Shown here piece after piece: positions 45,750 to 58,560 of a DNA stretch of 64,000 bases. Every line of letters starts with the position of its first letter. The first letter of the stretch is position 1. A model generated the notes under the pieces. The model was not told the DNA's origin, ran no database searches, and worked only from the letters and a program-made list of their open reading frames with translations. Source of the stretch: Pezicula radicicola (Eukaryota > Ascomycota > Leotiomycetes > Helotiales > Dermateaceae); the NCBI GenBank assembly GCA_003008705.1, contig PDUO01000044.1:250004-314003 (forward strand), written 5' to 3'. A program made the translations under genes and the position numbers.

Positions 45750-47325
45750 CCGGGAGTGTCCAGCTTTTGGAGTTCAGTGAGCGATTGCAAGCCAGGTCAC
45801 ATGGAGGGCCAGCCCACAGCACATATACCTGCTAATAAAATAACGGGGTCAACCTCTACTACTATTATGGTAAATGGGAACTTCAATCCTGCTACCACAG
45901 CCACTACTTCAAAGACTCCGACTCCAACGCCGACTCTCCCTCCATCCTCTACTCAGATTCCTAAAGGGTCATCATCTGACCATATTAGTGTGCCTACCAC
46001 TGAGACGAAAGAAACCACACAATATATCAAACCAGTAACTCCAAGCACTAAGATGTCAACTTATTTACCTGATATAACAACTTCCACACCGAATCTCGAG
46101 CCAGTAACAGTCGTTAAGGAGCCGACCACCACTTCAGATGATATTGCAGCTTCCACGTCTGACTATCATCACCATGTGCCTACGATCACGGATGAGCAAA
46201 CGACATCAAGTAGCCAGTCAACAATTTCCGCTCCACAACCGAATGTACCTAAGACTGAGCCAAGGCTTGTCCAAGATACACCGACAACCGTCCCTGTCTT
46301 CACAGCAGCAGGCTCGACTTTCACAGGGAATTATGTCTCGAAATTTGCTATTGGAACGGTCTCATTAACTCCCGGAGGAACACTCGTCGCCGACTCCACG
46401 ACTTATGTTTTACATTCAACTGCAACAGCAGTGGTAATTAATGGTAAAACACAGGCTATTCAAAGCACAGAAGTTACGCGCTCGCCAGATCCTATTCCTA
46501 TTTTCACTGCAGGAGGCTCAATATATGCAGCAAATTCAGCTACGGCATTTGTAATTGGAGGGTCGTCGTTAAGTCTGGGAGGAATAGTCATTGCAAGTTC
46601 AACTACCTATACCTACCATCTTCACCCACAGCTGTTATAATAAACGGAGTAACACAAGCCATCCAAAGCACACAAACTGCTATCACGCAAGCTATTATTC
46701 CCCTTTTCACAGCAGGGGGATCAACGTATTCAGCCAATTCCGTTTCTGAATTCATAGTAGGTAAGCAGGTGGAACACTCATAATCGATTCAACAACTTAC
46801 ATCATACCCTCCAACCCAACAGCAATAGTAATAGACGGACAAAGACAAACTCTTCAAAGTACAAGCATAATCCTCACTCAATCTTTAACACACCTAGCAA
46901 CATTAATCATCGACTCTACAACCTACACACGAAACTCAGCATCTGACGTCGTAATCGGAATTCAAACACTTATACCCGGTGGCATAATCACCAATTCAGC
47001 TGGTGAAACCATTTCTTTGTCTACGGAAGCTGGATCGAGTGCTGTTGTTGTTAGTGGGTCTGTGACTAGTACGTTGGGTCGTGATCTCGGAGGAATTATT
47101 GCTTCGATCGGAGGGTTTTCTTCTGTTACTCCTGCTCCTGCTTCTACTTCTACTTCTGGTTCTTCTGAAAGTGTGGTAACGTCGTCTCCAGGGTCGACGA
47201 CTCCGGCTAGTAATACGAGTTCTCCTTACTTTACGAGTCAAGGCATTGGGGTTGGCAGATTTGTTGATCTTTGGATTATGGGCGGATTGCTTGTACGGAG
47301 CTTGGGGACTGTTTGGGTACTTTGA
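45750..47325 (+). pseudogene. Ser/Thr-rich, probably GPI-anchored cell-wall protein with internal repeats, frameshifted
   Basis: A Thr/Ser/Pro-rich stalk (from about 45830) leads into three to four repeats of about 70 aa. Each contains a version of PVFTAAGSTFTGN, FAIGTVSLTPGGTL, DSTTYVL and AVVINGKTQAIQST. Repeat 1 is about 46290-46475 and repeat 2 from about 46490. The frame breaks near 46610 (one base missing; PSSPTAVIINGVTQAIQST continues in the next frame) and again near 46765 before GTLIIDSTTYI. The last 300 bp are open to 47325 and end in a Ser/Thr-rich part and a hydrophobic tail (GLLVRSLGTVWVL), as in GPI-anchor signals. No convincing start codon or signal peptide was found. Introns restoring the frame were not seen. 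Confidence 0.55.
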
Positions 47326-48794
47326 TTTTGGGAGTTTGGAGTCTGGATAATCTGTGATGTGTGATAGGTGGTTTATAGGTTGATTTGGTTGTAGATGGAT
47401 GGATATCTTGGTAATGAAATAACGTTCTAAGTACTTGTGGTATCTAAGTACTGTGTTAAATAGTTTCTCTGCTTATTTTAATTTTTAATCTACTAAGAGT
47501 TGTACAGCTATTATTAGTATGTATTTGTAGCTTTTTGTAATAGGTTATATGGTGTTAGGGATATAGGAATAGAAGGTACCTATAGAAGGGTTCCTGATCT
47601 CTATTGTGTTTTGGGGTTCTTCGAAGAATATCACCCATGCGATAGTGCGAAATCCACAGTCGAGCTGGACTTTGATGACCTGCTTGAATGATGTCGCCCT
47701 TTTCGACTAGGATGCACTATTGGAGGAGCTCTTCCGAACAGCTGAGGGAACCTAGGTGTTCTGCTCTGAAGGGTGCTATGTTTGTTAAAGGTTGAAGGGA
47801 AAAGGCGGGATGTGAGGTTTTTTTTGCCTATCTGGTCTTGGCCAGGACAACATTATTGGAATTGAAATATTTTACGCTCCTCTAAGGGAGACGGCTTGGC
47901 CGCAGTACAATGCACTATCTTTCATATAGAGTTTCAACGGCAGTTCCCATGCCATTCCACTATCCTTCCTATGGGGTTCACGGGACTTCCCATGCCATTT
48001 CACTATCCTTCTTATAGGGTTCAACGGGACTTCCCATGCCATTTCACTATCCTTCCTATAGGAGTTCAACGGGATTTCCCATGCAATTCCTAAAGGCCGT
48101 AATTAGGATCATTCCTAATTACTAAACTATTACCAGAACATCCTTACTTGTAAAAAGCATAATTATTTATGTCTACCTTAGAACCTTAGCATCCTTGTAG
48201 CAGATGCAGTCGCCTATAGCTGCGCACAAGACAGCCAGATGTGCTAGAGCCTGGATACTCTACTATACAAGATAGCACTGATAGAGAAAATAAAATCAAC
48301 GCATATCTGTACATCTCGGAGTAAGATGTTCCTAGCACTACCTAGTTCTACTACTTCGGAAAACTAGTGTAACTAGTAAAACCATAATCAGGGTACTACT
48401 ATAACTTACTATTGACTTCATTACCACTGAACTCCTAATCTCTTGGCATGACTAGATACAATAGCCAAGAAAGTAAGTAGACTTAGCTTTAATTATAATT
48501 GGATCATTTGTTCACTAAAAACACACAAACAGTTGAACTAAAGCGGCTGGGCTGTCACTAATCTAAAGCGTATATCGCCACAGAGCCGTTGAAATTATAG
48601 TGCACTATGCAGCTTATCTAACTTGATAGCCACCACATTTTGCGATGGATGCATCCAATGGTCACTATAACCGAATCTAATTGGCGTGAAGTATTCTAAT
48701 TGATCTATAAAGGATCTCTTCACCTTTGTGAGATCCGTGTTCACATTCTTCTCTCAAAATTCTTGGAGCATTTGTTCCAACCATAAAATTTGCA
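47326..48794. other. Intergenic region with minisatellite
   Basis: 1.47 kb between the wall-protein remnant and the 7TM-like gene. Apart from the tandem repeat at 47931-48090 no feature was recognised. 48100-48600 is moderately AT-rich. Confidence 0.5.
47931..48090. repeat. Minisatellite, period 43-45 bp, about 3.6 copies
   Basis: The core TTCCCATGCCATTTCACTAT recurs at about 47944, 47987, 48031 and 48076, linked by variants of CCTTCCTATAGGGTTCAACG. Copies differ by a few substitutions and one- or two-base indels. Confidence 0.8.
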
Positions 48795-50567
48795 ATGATA
48801 CTCTTACGGAAAACAGTCGCGCCTGCACCCGTTCCACGAGCTGCGGTTGTGGGGTCAGTTATACTTACAATGGTGACAATGGCTGTACTTGGGGCCTGTT
48901 TAAGTATGATTTGCAAATTGTTGTGTTTTGGAAGCATGATAACTAATACTACTATAGTGAGGCGCATACAATCCATCCAACGAATGATAAGGGTTTCGGC
49001 GACAAGCTGTCGTAAGTTTAACTTTTATGTCCTGCTGTAATTGCCCACTAACTACAGTGACAGTTATTATTGCTATATATGTTGACTCTATGCTTTTCGT
49101 TATTAGCACTTCTATCTTAGCCCATGGCTTTGGAGTGAATTTGAGCCAGGCCAACTGCTCGACGGCGATATTGTTATGTATTCTTTGCTATACGTCGACC
49201 AAGGTATGTCTCAACTCCTGTTAAGGATAAATACTTTAAGCTAATCTGTAACTCAGGTGGTAAGTTCGTTATCGCCTCTAAAAAAAAATCTCTCATAATA
49301 CTTATCCCTTGCAGCTTATATATCTATTTCTTGTTGAAAAAGCGGTAGGTTTCCTTCTCTAATCCTACGACCCAATGTAGTCACTAACCCAATATAGAAT
49401 ATTATTCGTAAAGAAGTGAAACCGAGATTAAAATCCAAATTATATCTTTTTGTAAGTTTTTATTATTAAAGGCTCACTGTTGAAACTATTTATTAGCATC
49501 ATGGGCATATCTAGACTTTGATACAGGCTAGAGCCATTCGCCTATTTTTTTAAAAAAAATATATATAAACTGACTAATACAGAACACTGTTGGAATGTTG
49601 GTACCTTATGTGGCTTGTGCAGGTGTCAACATAGCAGGGCAAGTAGTAGTTAATGTGATATGCGCAAGCCTTAGCAGCAAGAACTAACTTGGTATAGCCG
49701 CTATGCATACTTTGACGATACCGGGATGTGTATTATTGGGATGCAGTTAGAGACAATGATGGCTTTTATTATCTTCGACTGTCTCCTGAATGTAAGTCCC
49801 AGCAATATTACTAAGCTTATATTCTCTATACTCATTATATTATAGTTCTATTTGACAATGCTTTTTGTTATTCCTATTCGAAGTAGGCTATATGTTAATA
49901 TTAAGTTGTCGACCGATAAGCTAAACTAAAACTAGGACTTTACTCATATAAAAATAAAACGAATTCTCCTTTGAGGAAGGTAGCAATGCGAGCTTTATTT
50001 AGTAGTATCGGAACAACCATATCTAGTCTTGTGTACGTGGTTCCTTTTCCTTGCATTCCTCTATTGATCCGCTAAATGTGACTAGCAATCTTACAGTTCT
50101 TATGATCCTCCGCGGCGAAGCAGCTTGGCTTTGTCTTATGTGTTGTAACGCTGATAGTAAGTTGAATCATTCTTAAAAGTAGAGAAGAAAGTACTAACCT
50201 CCATCTAGTCCTTTTCTCCGTTCTTCTCCTCCACTGGGCCACAACTAAAGATGATAAACCGACAAATACCTCAGCTCCGAATACGAACCCTAGTAACAGC
50301 AGCAAAGCCTCAAATGTACGAGCACCAGAACATTTTCAATCCTATCATCTTGAAACCGGAGCAGTATTAGCTACTCAAATCACTGCTAGCGATAACAGAT
50401 GTCAAAGAGACGATGATATTCGTTTGCATAGTGAATCAGATAGAGGCTTATTTCCACTTGATGGAATTATGGTTAGCATTGCGCACGTTCAGACTGTGGA
50501 GCAGAGAGCAAATAGTCTGAATGATAACCAGACAAGCAATACAGTCGATACCTTGACGAAATCTTAA
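48795..50567 (+). CDS. Multi-spanning membrane protein of an uncharacterised fungal 7TM-like family
   Basis: A protein of 371 aa after splicing 11 exons: 48795-49011, 49058-49203, 49257-49259 (3 nt), 49315-49344, 49398-49451, 49583-49638, 49698-49791, 49846-49882, 49984-50032, 50086-50156, 50209-50567; all phases close. The segments match a widespread but unnamed ascomycete family: ISTSILAHGFGVNLSQANCS, ILCYTSTK, LIYLFLVEKA, IIRKEVKPRLKSKLYLF, GMCIIGMQLETMMAFIIFD, FYLTMLFVIPIR, RALFSSIGTTISSLVNLTVL and WLCLMCCNADILFSVLLLHW. About seven TM helices are expected, then a long polar cytoplasmic tail. Intron 6 uses a GC donor (GCAAGT, 49639) with an ideal ACTAAC branch site. The 3-nt exon supplies one Val. 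The role is unknown; a receptor-like topology is only a guess. Confidence 0.75.
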
Positions 50568-50704
50568 CGCAGTACGCCTCCTAAGCTCAGAACCAGATAA
50601 AATTCCCCATATTTCGTCCGACAATCATCCTCACAACTATGTATTATTAGTCTCTAATTACACCGTATTTGGGGTTGCGGGAAGGAACGTACATTGTGCG
50701 ACAG

Positions 50705-50881
50705 AGTATGGAAGGGGGTGGACATAATCGAGGAACACCCCTTCGTTTGCGTGACGACATACACGCACTTTCTAGCGCTGCAGTATCCATATTACGCACC
50801 GAACATCCACTAAATCGCACTTAAGCGATGATTTTTGGGCATGGGGGGTGTTCCTCAACTATGTCAACCCCCTTCCGTACT
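50705..50881. mobile_element. MITE-like element with 37-bp terminal inverted repeats
   Basis: The left arm 50705-50741 (starting AGTATGGAAGGGGGTGGAC) and right arm 50845-50881 are inverted copies matching at 33 of 37 bases; three of the four differences are transitions, as RIP or deamination would give. The whole is 177 bp with no coding capacity. A target duplication could not be fixed; a TA close to each end would fit Tc1/pogo-type elements. Confidence 0.6.
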
Positions 50882-51764
50882 ATGTATAGCAATTACTCGG
50901 TATGAAGGCCTATATAGCTACAAGTTTAACAGAGGTTGTGTTGGAAATGGGAGAATATATTGGCGAATACATGGATCGGAAGTCAATGGAGAATTGCTTG
51001 GTTTCTATAGGTACGAAAATGAGACTATATATATACAAAAGAGAATGAGTACTGAATCATACATGAATAGCTTGCATAACATCGGGGAAACAGTCAAAAC
51101 ATAAGAGAGTGGCTTAGAAACCACCTGCTAGAGTAATGCCGTTGGGGCATCTGTGGCATGAACTTAACATTGGCAGGATTTGTGATTTCTGAAATGGATG
51201 GCAATACTGCTATATTTGGTAACAGGTTGTTAATACAGAAAATATAGACGAAGTTGGCGAAGTCATTGTTCTTGCTGTTGTAGTTGTGCTTGTAGAGCTT
51301 GAACTAGAGGATACTCGACCACATAGTGAGTTTTGTCGGCCGCGAAGCCAAACAGACTGATTATTAGAGAAGGCGACCCGATTCTAGAGTGGAATTAAGT
51401 GTTTGTGATATTACAGGATTGCTAGAGGCCTTTGAATTTCTAACTATTAGACAAAACGTATAGAGGTAGGTATAGTAGATAGACACTATGTTGGCGTTAT
51501 TATAGCATATAGCCAAGAATCTACTAGATGTATGATGCCCATACAGAACGATTATGCGCAAGATCAACTCGCCAAAGAGACAGACTTAAGAGGTGGACTT
51601 GATGTTATGCCATTGTAATAATCGAGGCTGCCGTAGCAGCCAACCTTCAGCCTTCAGCTCTTTATAGCTGCAATATTAGGAATACGTAAACCTTAAAAAT
51701 GTAGCAAAAGGAAGCTTCTGAATTTCAGTCGTTATTAATTAAAGTAACAAGATCTATAATCTCA

Positions 51765-51769
51765 TAAAG
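51765..51769. repeat. Target site duplication, left copy (TAAAG)
   Basis: TAAAG directly precedes the left LTR and matches TAAAG at 57938-57942 directly after the right LTR: a 5-bp duplication typical of LTR-element integration. Confidence 0.75.
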
Positions 51770-52083
51770 TATTAACCCTCGATCACCTTGAATATATAGT
51801 ATATAGAGAATGTATAGAATATAGTGAAAATCATAAATGAAGGCTTAATTACTTCCGCCTATTAGATAGGAGGAAGCCTAGACTTATATATTAAAGGAGA
51901 GGTATCTAAAATAGGTCTAAATCTATATAAAATAAGGTATTTAAGATATCGATCCATTAATATAAAAATAGTACTATACTAGGCTAGAATAGCTAGAATT
52001 AATCTATAATTTTAGAGGGATTAGTAGATACTAAGACTACTAGAAATAAAGATATATTAGAAATATATAATTATAGACTAATA
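51770..52083. repeat. Left LTR
   Basis: It starts TATTAACCCTCGATCACC (TG presumably changed to TA) and ends AGACTAATA. It aligns along its whole length with 57626-57937. The outer 100 bp keep CpA, TpG and CpG, while the inner part is RIP-mutated. Confidence 0.85.
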
Positions 52084-55000
52084 TACCCCCTTAGGCTTTA
52101 TATAAAAAAGACTATTAAAAAGAGAGATATAATATTATCTAATAGGTTTAATTTAAAGTAATTTTAATATAAAATAATAAAAGTATATAAAGAAATTAAT
52201 ATAGAATTAGTTAAAAATTATAAAGAGAAATAGTATTTAAGTAGAGTCTTTAAGAGGTTATTTAGAGACTTTTAGGAGTTTCTAAAAGTAACTCTATAAG
52301 TAAAATTAAACTAACCCTAGTTTTATTATTACTAGATTAAATTAGATACTATATATCTATTAGATTTAATTAATAAATAAAATTAAAGTATTTCTAAACT
52401 AGAAGAAACTTAGTTAATCTATTAACTAGTATTTCTATAATAGGGATTTATTCTATATAAATATAACTATTCTAAACTTTCTACTATAACTATATATAAT
52501 AAATATTAATATACTTTAGTTTAGTTTCTAACTTAGAAGTATTAGATTAAAGAAGTTAAAGTATTTAAAAATTATTATAAAATAATATTAGATTACTAGA
52601 GGGTTTAAAACTAATAGTCTTAAAGAAATATATCTATTAAAAAAGCTTATATATAGTAAGAGATAAGGTTATTAGTTTAACCTTAATACTAGATATTATT
52701 ATTAATTTTTATAATATTACTTTCTAATAAATTAAATTATTAAATAGTATTTTAAGGAAGCCTTAGGAGTTATATTATATTTATTTATTATTTATAAATA
52801 CTATATTACTAAATAAGTTAAATACTCTTATTATTAATTTTAGTTTATTCCTATTATATAGAATAGTCTAGTATTATATATACTATAAGTATTTTAAGAG
52901 TTAATTTACTACTTTTATATAAAGATTAAAGGGGTTTATAAGAAATCAAGAAAGTTTTAAAACTATATATATAATATCTAGTTATATTTTAATAGTATTA
53001 AAATTAGTACTATTAACTTTTTATTAATATTTATAGATAACTTTAGAAAAGACTTTATTATTATTAAAAGAATAGTTATAGAGAGAGATAAGAGTTATTA
53101 ATACTTTTCCTAAGGTATTTATATTAAATTTAATTATTAATTTCTTATAGTATATATTCTAGATTAATTAGAGTTTCTTTTTAAATCTATTATATATAAC
53201 TTTAATTCTAAGAAAATAATTAATATTTCTAAGTTTATAAATCTTAAATTTATTTAGAAGTTTTAATTTAAGTTTTTATATCTTAATCTAATTATACTTA
53301 TAGTATATAAATAAAATATTATTTATATAAAAGAGAATATTAATTTATTTATTTATAAATAAATAACTAATACTAGAAATCTAGTAAACTTTAAATTCTT
53401 TTAGTATATTAGTTAAAAGATAATACTAATAATATAAAGAGGTTTTAAATTTATATAAAACTATCTATATTATAAGGAATAGTATTAGTAGTAGTTCTAG
53501 TAGATTAGTAGATTTAATTTTAAATATTAAAAACTAATTTTTAAATAGTTTAAAACCCTCTAGAAATTAACTTAAAATTAGTTTAAAAAGTCTAATATTT
53601 ATAAATATATTAATAGTATTATATTATTTAATTTCTAAATTAAAAGATATAATAATTATATATATAACTTAGAATATTTATATAGTTAATATAATAGTAT
53701 ATATTTCTTTATTTATATTCTATAAATCTCTATATATATAAAGTCTTATCTTATAGTTAATAAGAAAGCTATTAATATTAAATTTATATTTAAATATCTA
53801 TATAAGGGGTAATAGTTTAAAGTTTAAATTAGGATTACTAGCTTCTATATAATAAGTAATAAACTTATTTAGAGTTATATACTAAAATATCCCTTTATCT
53901 ATTAAGATAGTAAATTCCTTTTTACTTACTTTTATAAATCTCTATATATAAGGATACTTAAGTATCTACTTCTATAACTTTAGTTTAAATAGAAGTTAAT
54001 CTTAGTAGAATTATATTATATTAGAAACTAGTTTTTATACTATTATAAATACTAGATAAAAGTCTAATAGTTTATTTATATAAGTTATCTAAATAGTATA
54101 AACTTATTTCTAATTTCTTTTTCCTTATATAATATATTCTTTATTAATATTAGTACTTATATCTTTCTTCTAGATAGTATAGTTAATTTTAATATATAAA
54201 TAAGTAGAGTCTCTTAGGTATCTAGGGTAATATTTTAAAGGCTCTAGAGCTAGGTCTAGAAGATTATTTAGGTTTTTAAATTTATCTAGAATACTTAGTA
54301 TTTTTAAAAGTTTAGATAGTAGAGAAGAAGAGATAAAGTTATTATTTTTATTATTATAATAGTTAAGTAGTTCTAGTAATATTATTACTTTAGGGGTTAG
54401 AAGTTATTTATTTAGATATTTAGAATTATTTAATTCTAATATTAAACTTAAATTTATAAACTTTAGTTAGCTTAGTTTAGAAGTACTAGCTTTATCTAGA
54501 ATAACTTCTATTAATAGATTTTCTTTAATTTAAAACTATTTAGTAAATATATTATCTATTTAGTTTTATAAACTATTATTCTAAGGTAATATAATTAATT
54601 TAATTAGTTTTATAATTTCTTCTTATAGGAGAATTATATTATTAATTTTATCTAGTAAGTATATAATATTATTATTAAATAAAATATCTCTAGAATAAAA
54701 TATCTTATCTAGCTCTAGAGTTTAAATTATTAAAATATTAATAGATTTCTATTCTATAAGCTAGTTAATTATAACTCTTAGTTTAAACTTTATATATAAT
54801 AGAATATTATTTTATAATATATATATATAGTAGTTAAATAAGTATAAATAAGTTAATAATAGTTTTTATCTAATTATTATCTTAAATAATAACTTTTATC
54901 TAAGTCTCTTAATTAGAGTTTAGTTTAAAATATATATAGTAGCTTTAGTATATAATAACTAGAGAGAATAAGATAGATTAACTAATATTTAGAGATTTTA

Positions 55001-57625
55001 TAATTTAATTAAAAGTACTCTACTAGTATATTTACTAGTACTATTCTATATAGGGGTATTTAGTATTATTCTTTCTTTAGTAATACTAGTTTCAACTAGG
55101 AATATTTTATACTCTATACTATAGATTAAAGCTAATATTCTTTCTCTATCTAGATAAAGAAATTAAACCTTTATTTATTAGTATATTTTTATTATATTAT
55201 AGAACTCTTTAAGGGTTTAAAAGATATTAGATTTATAATAAATAATAAATACTATATATATACTAGTTTACTTATAATAGAAATAAGAGATATAATAATC
55301 TCTATTCTATACTAGTTTAAGAATAATTAAATCCTACTAGATTCTTTTAAATAGCTTAGTAGTAAGCTCTTAAATAAATAAAGAATAAGAAATAATTTCT
55401 ATAACTTTAGAAATAGTATACTCTAGATAGTAGCTTATTATTAGATATAGTTTATTAAAGTTAATTTTAATATTTTATAAATTTTCTTATAAGTATATAA
55501 TTATCTCTAGACTAGTATATACTAATATTTAATACTAATCTCTTATTATTCTCTTTTAAAATATAGTTCTATTATATTTTACTATAAAAATACTAGGGAT
55601 ATAAAGGACTTTTATATTATCTTTATTATTAATATAAAGAAGCTTTCTATCTTAGAGTACTTAGTAATCTCTAATTAGTTTAAGAAAGTAGAATATTTTA
55701 CTCTTAATATAAAGGTACTTATACTTAGTATTAAGGTATACCCCCTTAGTAGTTAACTTATTTAATAAGATAATATTAGTTATAAATCCTTTAACTAGAG
55801 TAACTTCTTAGAGTTTAATTAGACCTTTTCTAATAGAATTATTTATAATTATAGTTATAGTTCTAAAGGCTTTAATATTATATTTATTATAACTAGTAAT
55901 AATAATCTTATTAAGGTATAAAAACTAGATAGTCTTAAAGTTATATACTAAGTTAGATATATAGATATTAGAGTTTAAATTTAGTATCTAGTAATTCTTA
56001 AATTTATACTAGTTTCCTTAGAGTTTAGAAGCTTTTAAAGATACTAAATTAATTATAAATATTAAATATTTAGTTAAGTTTAAAGTATTATTTTTATTAA
56101 ATTTAAGAATATTAATTTTATAGAAACTAAGTTATACTATAAAGATACCTAGTTTCTTAGGCTTATACTCTTTCTTAAACTTCTTATTTTTCTCTATATA
56201 GTTATTAACTCTAGCTATAGAAGCTTCTACCTTAATCTTAATATCTAGATCCTTTATAACTTCTTTTATTATAACTTTCTTATTTAGATCTAGATTAAAG
56301 TTTCTAGTTTTAATTAGATATAGATAGTCTAAGTACTATATCTTCTCTCTATAGAGGTATATAGAAGACTACTATTTTAAATTAGAACTTTAGAATCTAC
56401 TACCTTAATTATTATAACCTTAGAGTATTAAAAATACTATATAAGAATAGAAATATCTAGTTAATTACCTAGTAGCTTCTAGGGCTCTCTAGTAGTTTTA
56501 AAAGTTATTTACTAGTTTATAAAATAATTAGAGATTCTTACTAGTATTAATTTATTTTCTAATAACTATATAGACTATAATTAACTAATTAGAGTTAAAA
56601 TAGTTTACTATTAATATAAAATTAATATAGATTTAGTTTAAATTAATAATAATTAATTAGTATTTATAGTTATTAGAATAAATATTCTTTTATTTCTAAA
56701 GTTACTTATTAATATCTTAATTCTTATTAGTCTTTTTAAGATTATCTAAATATTTTTCTATCTCTATTATTTAATTAATAATTCTAGACTTTAGTCTTCT
56801 CTAGAGGAATTAGAGTTATCTCTAAATACTAGTATTATTTATAATACTATTTAAATAAGTTTTAAATATTATTTAAATAATATAGATATTAATATTCTAG
56901 ATTATTAATAATAGAGTTTAAGTATTAGATTATTTAATTTTCTATTTACTAATTTCTAAATTATATAAATTTAAAGTAAACTAATATCTAATATCCTATA
57001 TAGCTATCTCTAGGCTAGTAGAGAAAGTTACCTTAGTTAATATAAAGGGTTTTATAAATCTAATAAGTATTATAGATAAAGTAGACTCTTTATTTAGATC
57101 TAGGTTAATAAATAACTAGATATTTACTCTATTAGAATAGACTATTTTATTAATTATATTAAACTATATATTCTAGTCTTTTAGTATATTTAAATAAATT
57201 AAATTCTTAATAGTTTTAAATATTTTAGATAATATACTAAACTAAGTAATAATAGTAGAGTTATCTAAATAAATAGTTTATTTTTAATAGTTTATAATAA
57301 ACTAGTATAGATTATAAAATATTAAATTAAAGTACTATATAGTAAATTAAATAAATTTAATAAATTTAAATTAATTTAAATTATTAAATTAAATTAATTA
57401 AATTTAATAAAAGAATTAATCTAAGATATTAAAAAGATATAGATAGTAAACTAAATAAAGTTTAAATAGATACTAATTATAATAGAATAGAATAATAAAT
57501 ATTACTTAAGTAATTAATAACTTAGAGTAGTAAATAAGATTCTTATTAATAGATATAGAATTATTTATTTTTAATAGAAAATAAAGATATTTATTATAGA
57601 GGAGTAATAACTAGACTTATAACTA

Positions 57626-57937
57626 TTAACCCTTAATTACCTTAAATATATAGTATATAGAGAATATATAAAATATAATAAAAATTAAAAATAAAGACTT
57701 AATTACTTTTATCTATTAGATAGAAGGAAGCCTAGACTTATATATTAAAGGAGAGGTATCTAAAATAGGTCTAAATCTATATAAAATAAGGTATTTAAGA
57801 TGTCGATCCATTAATATAAAAATAGTACTATACTAGGCCAGAATGGCCGGAATTAATCTACGATTTCAGAGGGATCGGCGGGCGCTAGGGCCACCAGAAA
57901 TGAAGATATATTAGAAACACGTGATTACAGGCCGACA
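57626..57937. repeat. Right LTR
   Basis: It starts TATTAACCCTTAATTACC and ends GGCCGACA. Its inner half is RIP-mutated, but the last 100 bp (from about 57836) keep high GC and show what the original LTR looked like. Confidence 0.85.
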
Positions 57938-57942
57938 TAAAG
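57938..57942. repeat. Target site duplication, right copy (TAAAG)
   Basis: Identical to 51765-51769. Confidence 0.75.
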
Positions 57943-58327
57943 AGATTCCCAGACTTCTTTCCAGCCTTCTTCCTCGCTTACTGAATTTTAAACGGACTTT
58001 GCTATTGCTATCTTAAGTTCACGCTCCCTTAATTTAATCTTCTTACTCAATCTATTAGCTAATGTACATGCAGAGTGAATCCAGATCGTAGAATTTACTG
58101 CTGTAGTTATCGTCGCTGTTATAGACTAGCATTTTTATGTATAATTGAGTGGGTGCTTAGGGTAAAAGAAGAGAAGGGAGGAAGGCCAGTTTGCGAAGAT
58201 AGCACACATCCTTGCATGATTGTGCAAAGGACGGATGACGGGAGATGTCACTATAAATGGTCCAATCGCAAAATCATGTAATATTTTGTTCTTTTTCATC
58301 CCAGTGAGTAAATATCTACACCTTGTC

Positions 58328-58440
58328 AGCCAGAAATCAGGTGATATTTTTTGGCACGTTTTTTCCCTACTTTTAATGTATATATATTTCCACTTTAGAC
58401 CTCATTTTATTCCATAACTAAGTCTGTTTTTTCAGTCTAA
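58328..58440 (+). repeat. Dispersed direct repeat, copy 1
   Basis: Matches 59041-59154 from AGAAATCAGGTGATATTT through CTTTAGACCTCA to AGTCTAA, with substitutions and small gaps, about 710 bp apart. Confidence 0.65.
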
Positions 58441-58560
58441 CAGTTATAAGCCCGGCTTTTCGCCTACATTTCCCTGTGCAACATACAGACAAGCTCGATT
58501 CCTTTGCTTCCTTCTCTTAAATAGAGAAGAAGCATCGTACAACAACACCTCTCTTCTTGC

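Larger units (their letters stand above)
50568..51769. other. Intergenic region with MITE-like element
   Basis: 1.2 kb from the 7TM-like gene to the retrotransposon. It contains the inverted-repeat element 50705-50881. A 90-codon open frame at 50835-51104 overlaps the element and has no family resemblance. Confidence 0.5.
51770..57937. mobile_element. Complete LTR retrotransposon, 6.17 kb, RIP-saturated
   Basis: Two LTRs of 314 and 312 bp flank about 5.5 kb of extremely AT-rich DNA. By eye the interior has almost no CpA, TpG or CpG; a rare CpA is seen at 55093. That is the end state of RIP. All frames are full of stops, so no gag or pol domain can be read and Copia or Gypsy cannot be decided. 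Next to the left LTR, TACCCCCTTAGG (52084-52095) read on the minus strand is AAGGGGG, like a polypurine tract, so the element may have been transcribed leftwards. The 5-bp target duplication shows an undisturbed insertion. Confidence 0.85.

Noticed and set aside
50835..51104. 90-codon open frame
   Set aside because: It overlaps the inverted-repeat element and has no recognisable domain.
58075..58281. Short open frame right of the retrotransposon
   Set aside because: No family, no splice structure, and it sits in repeat-rich DNA.
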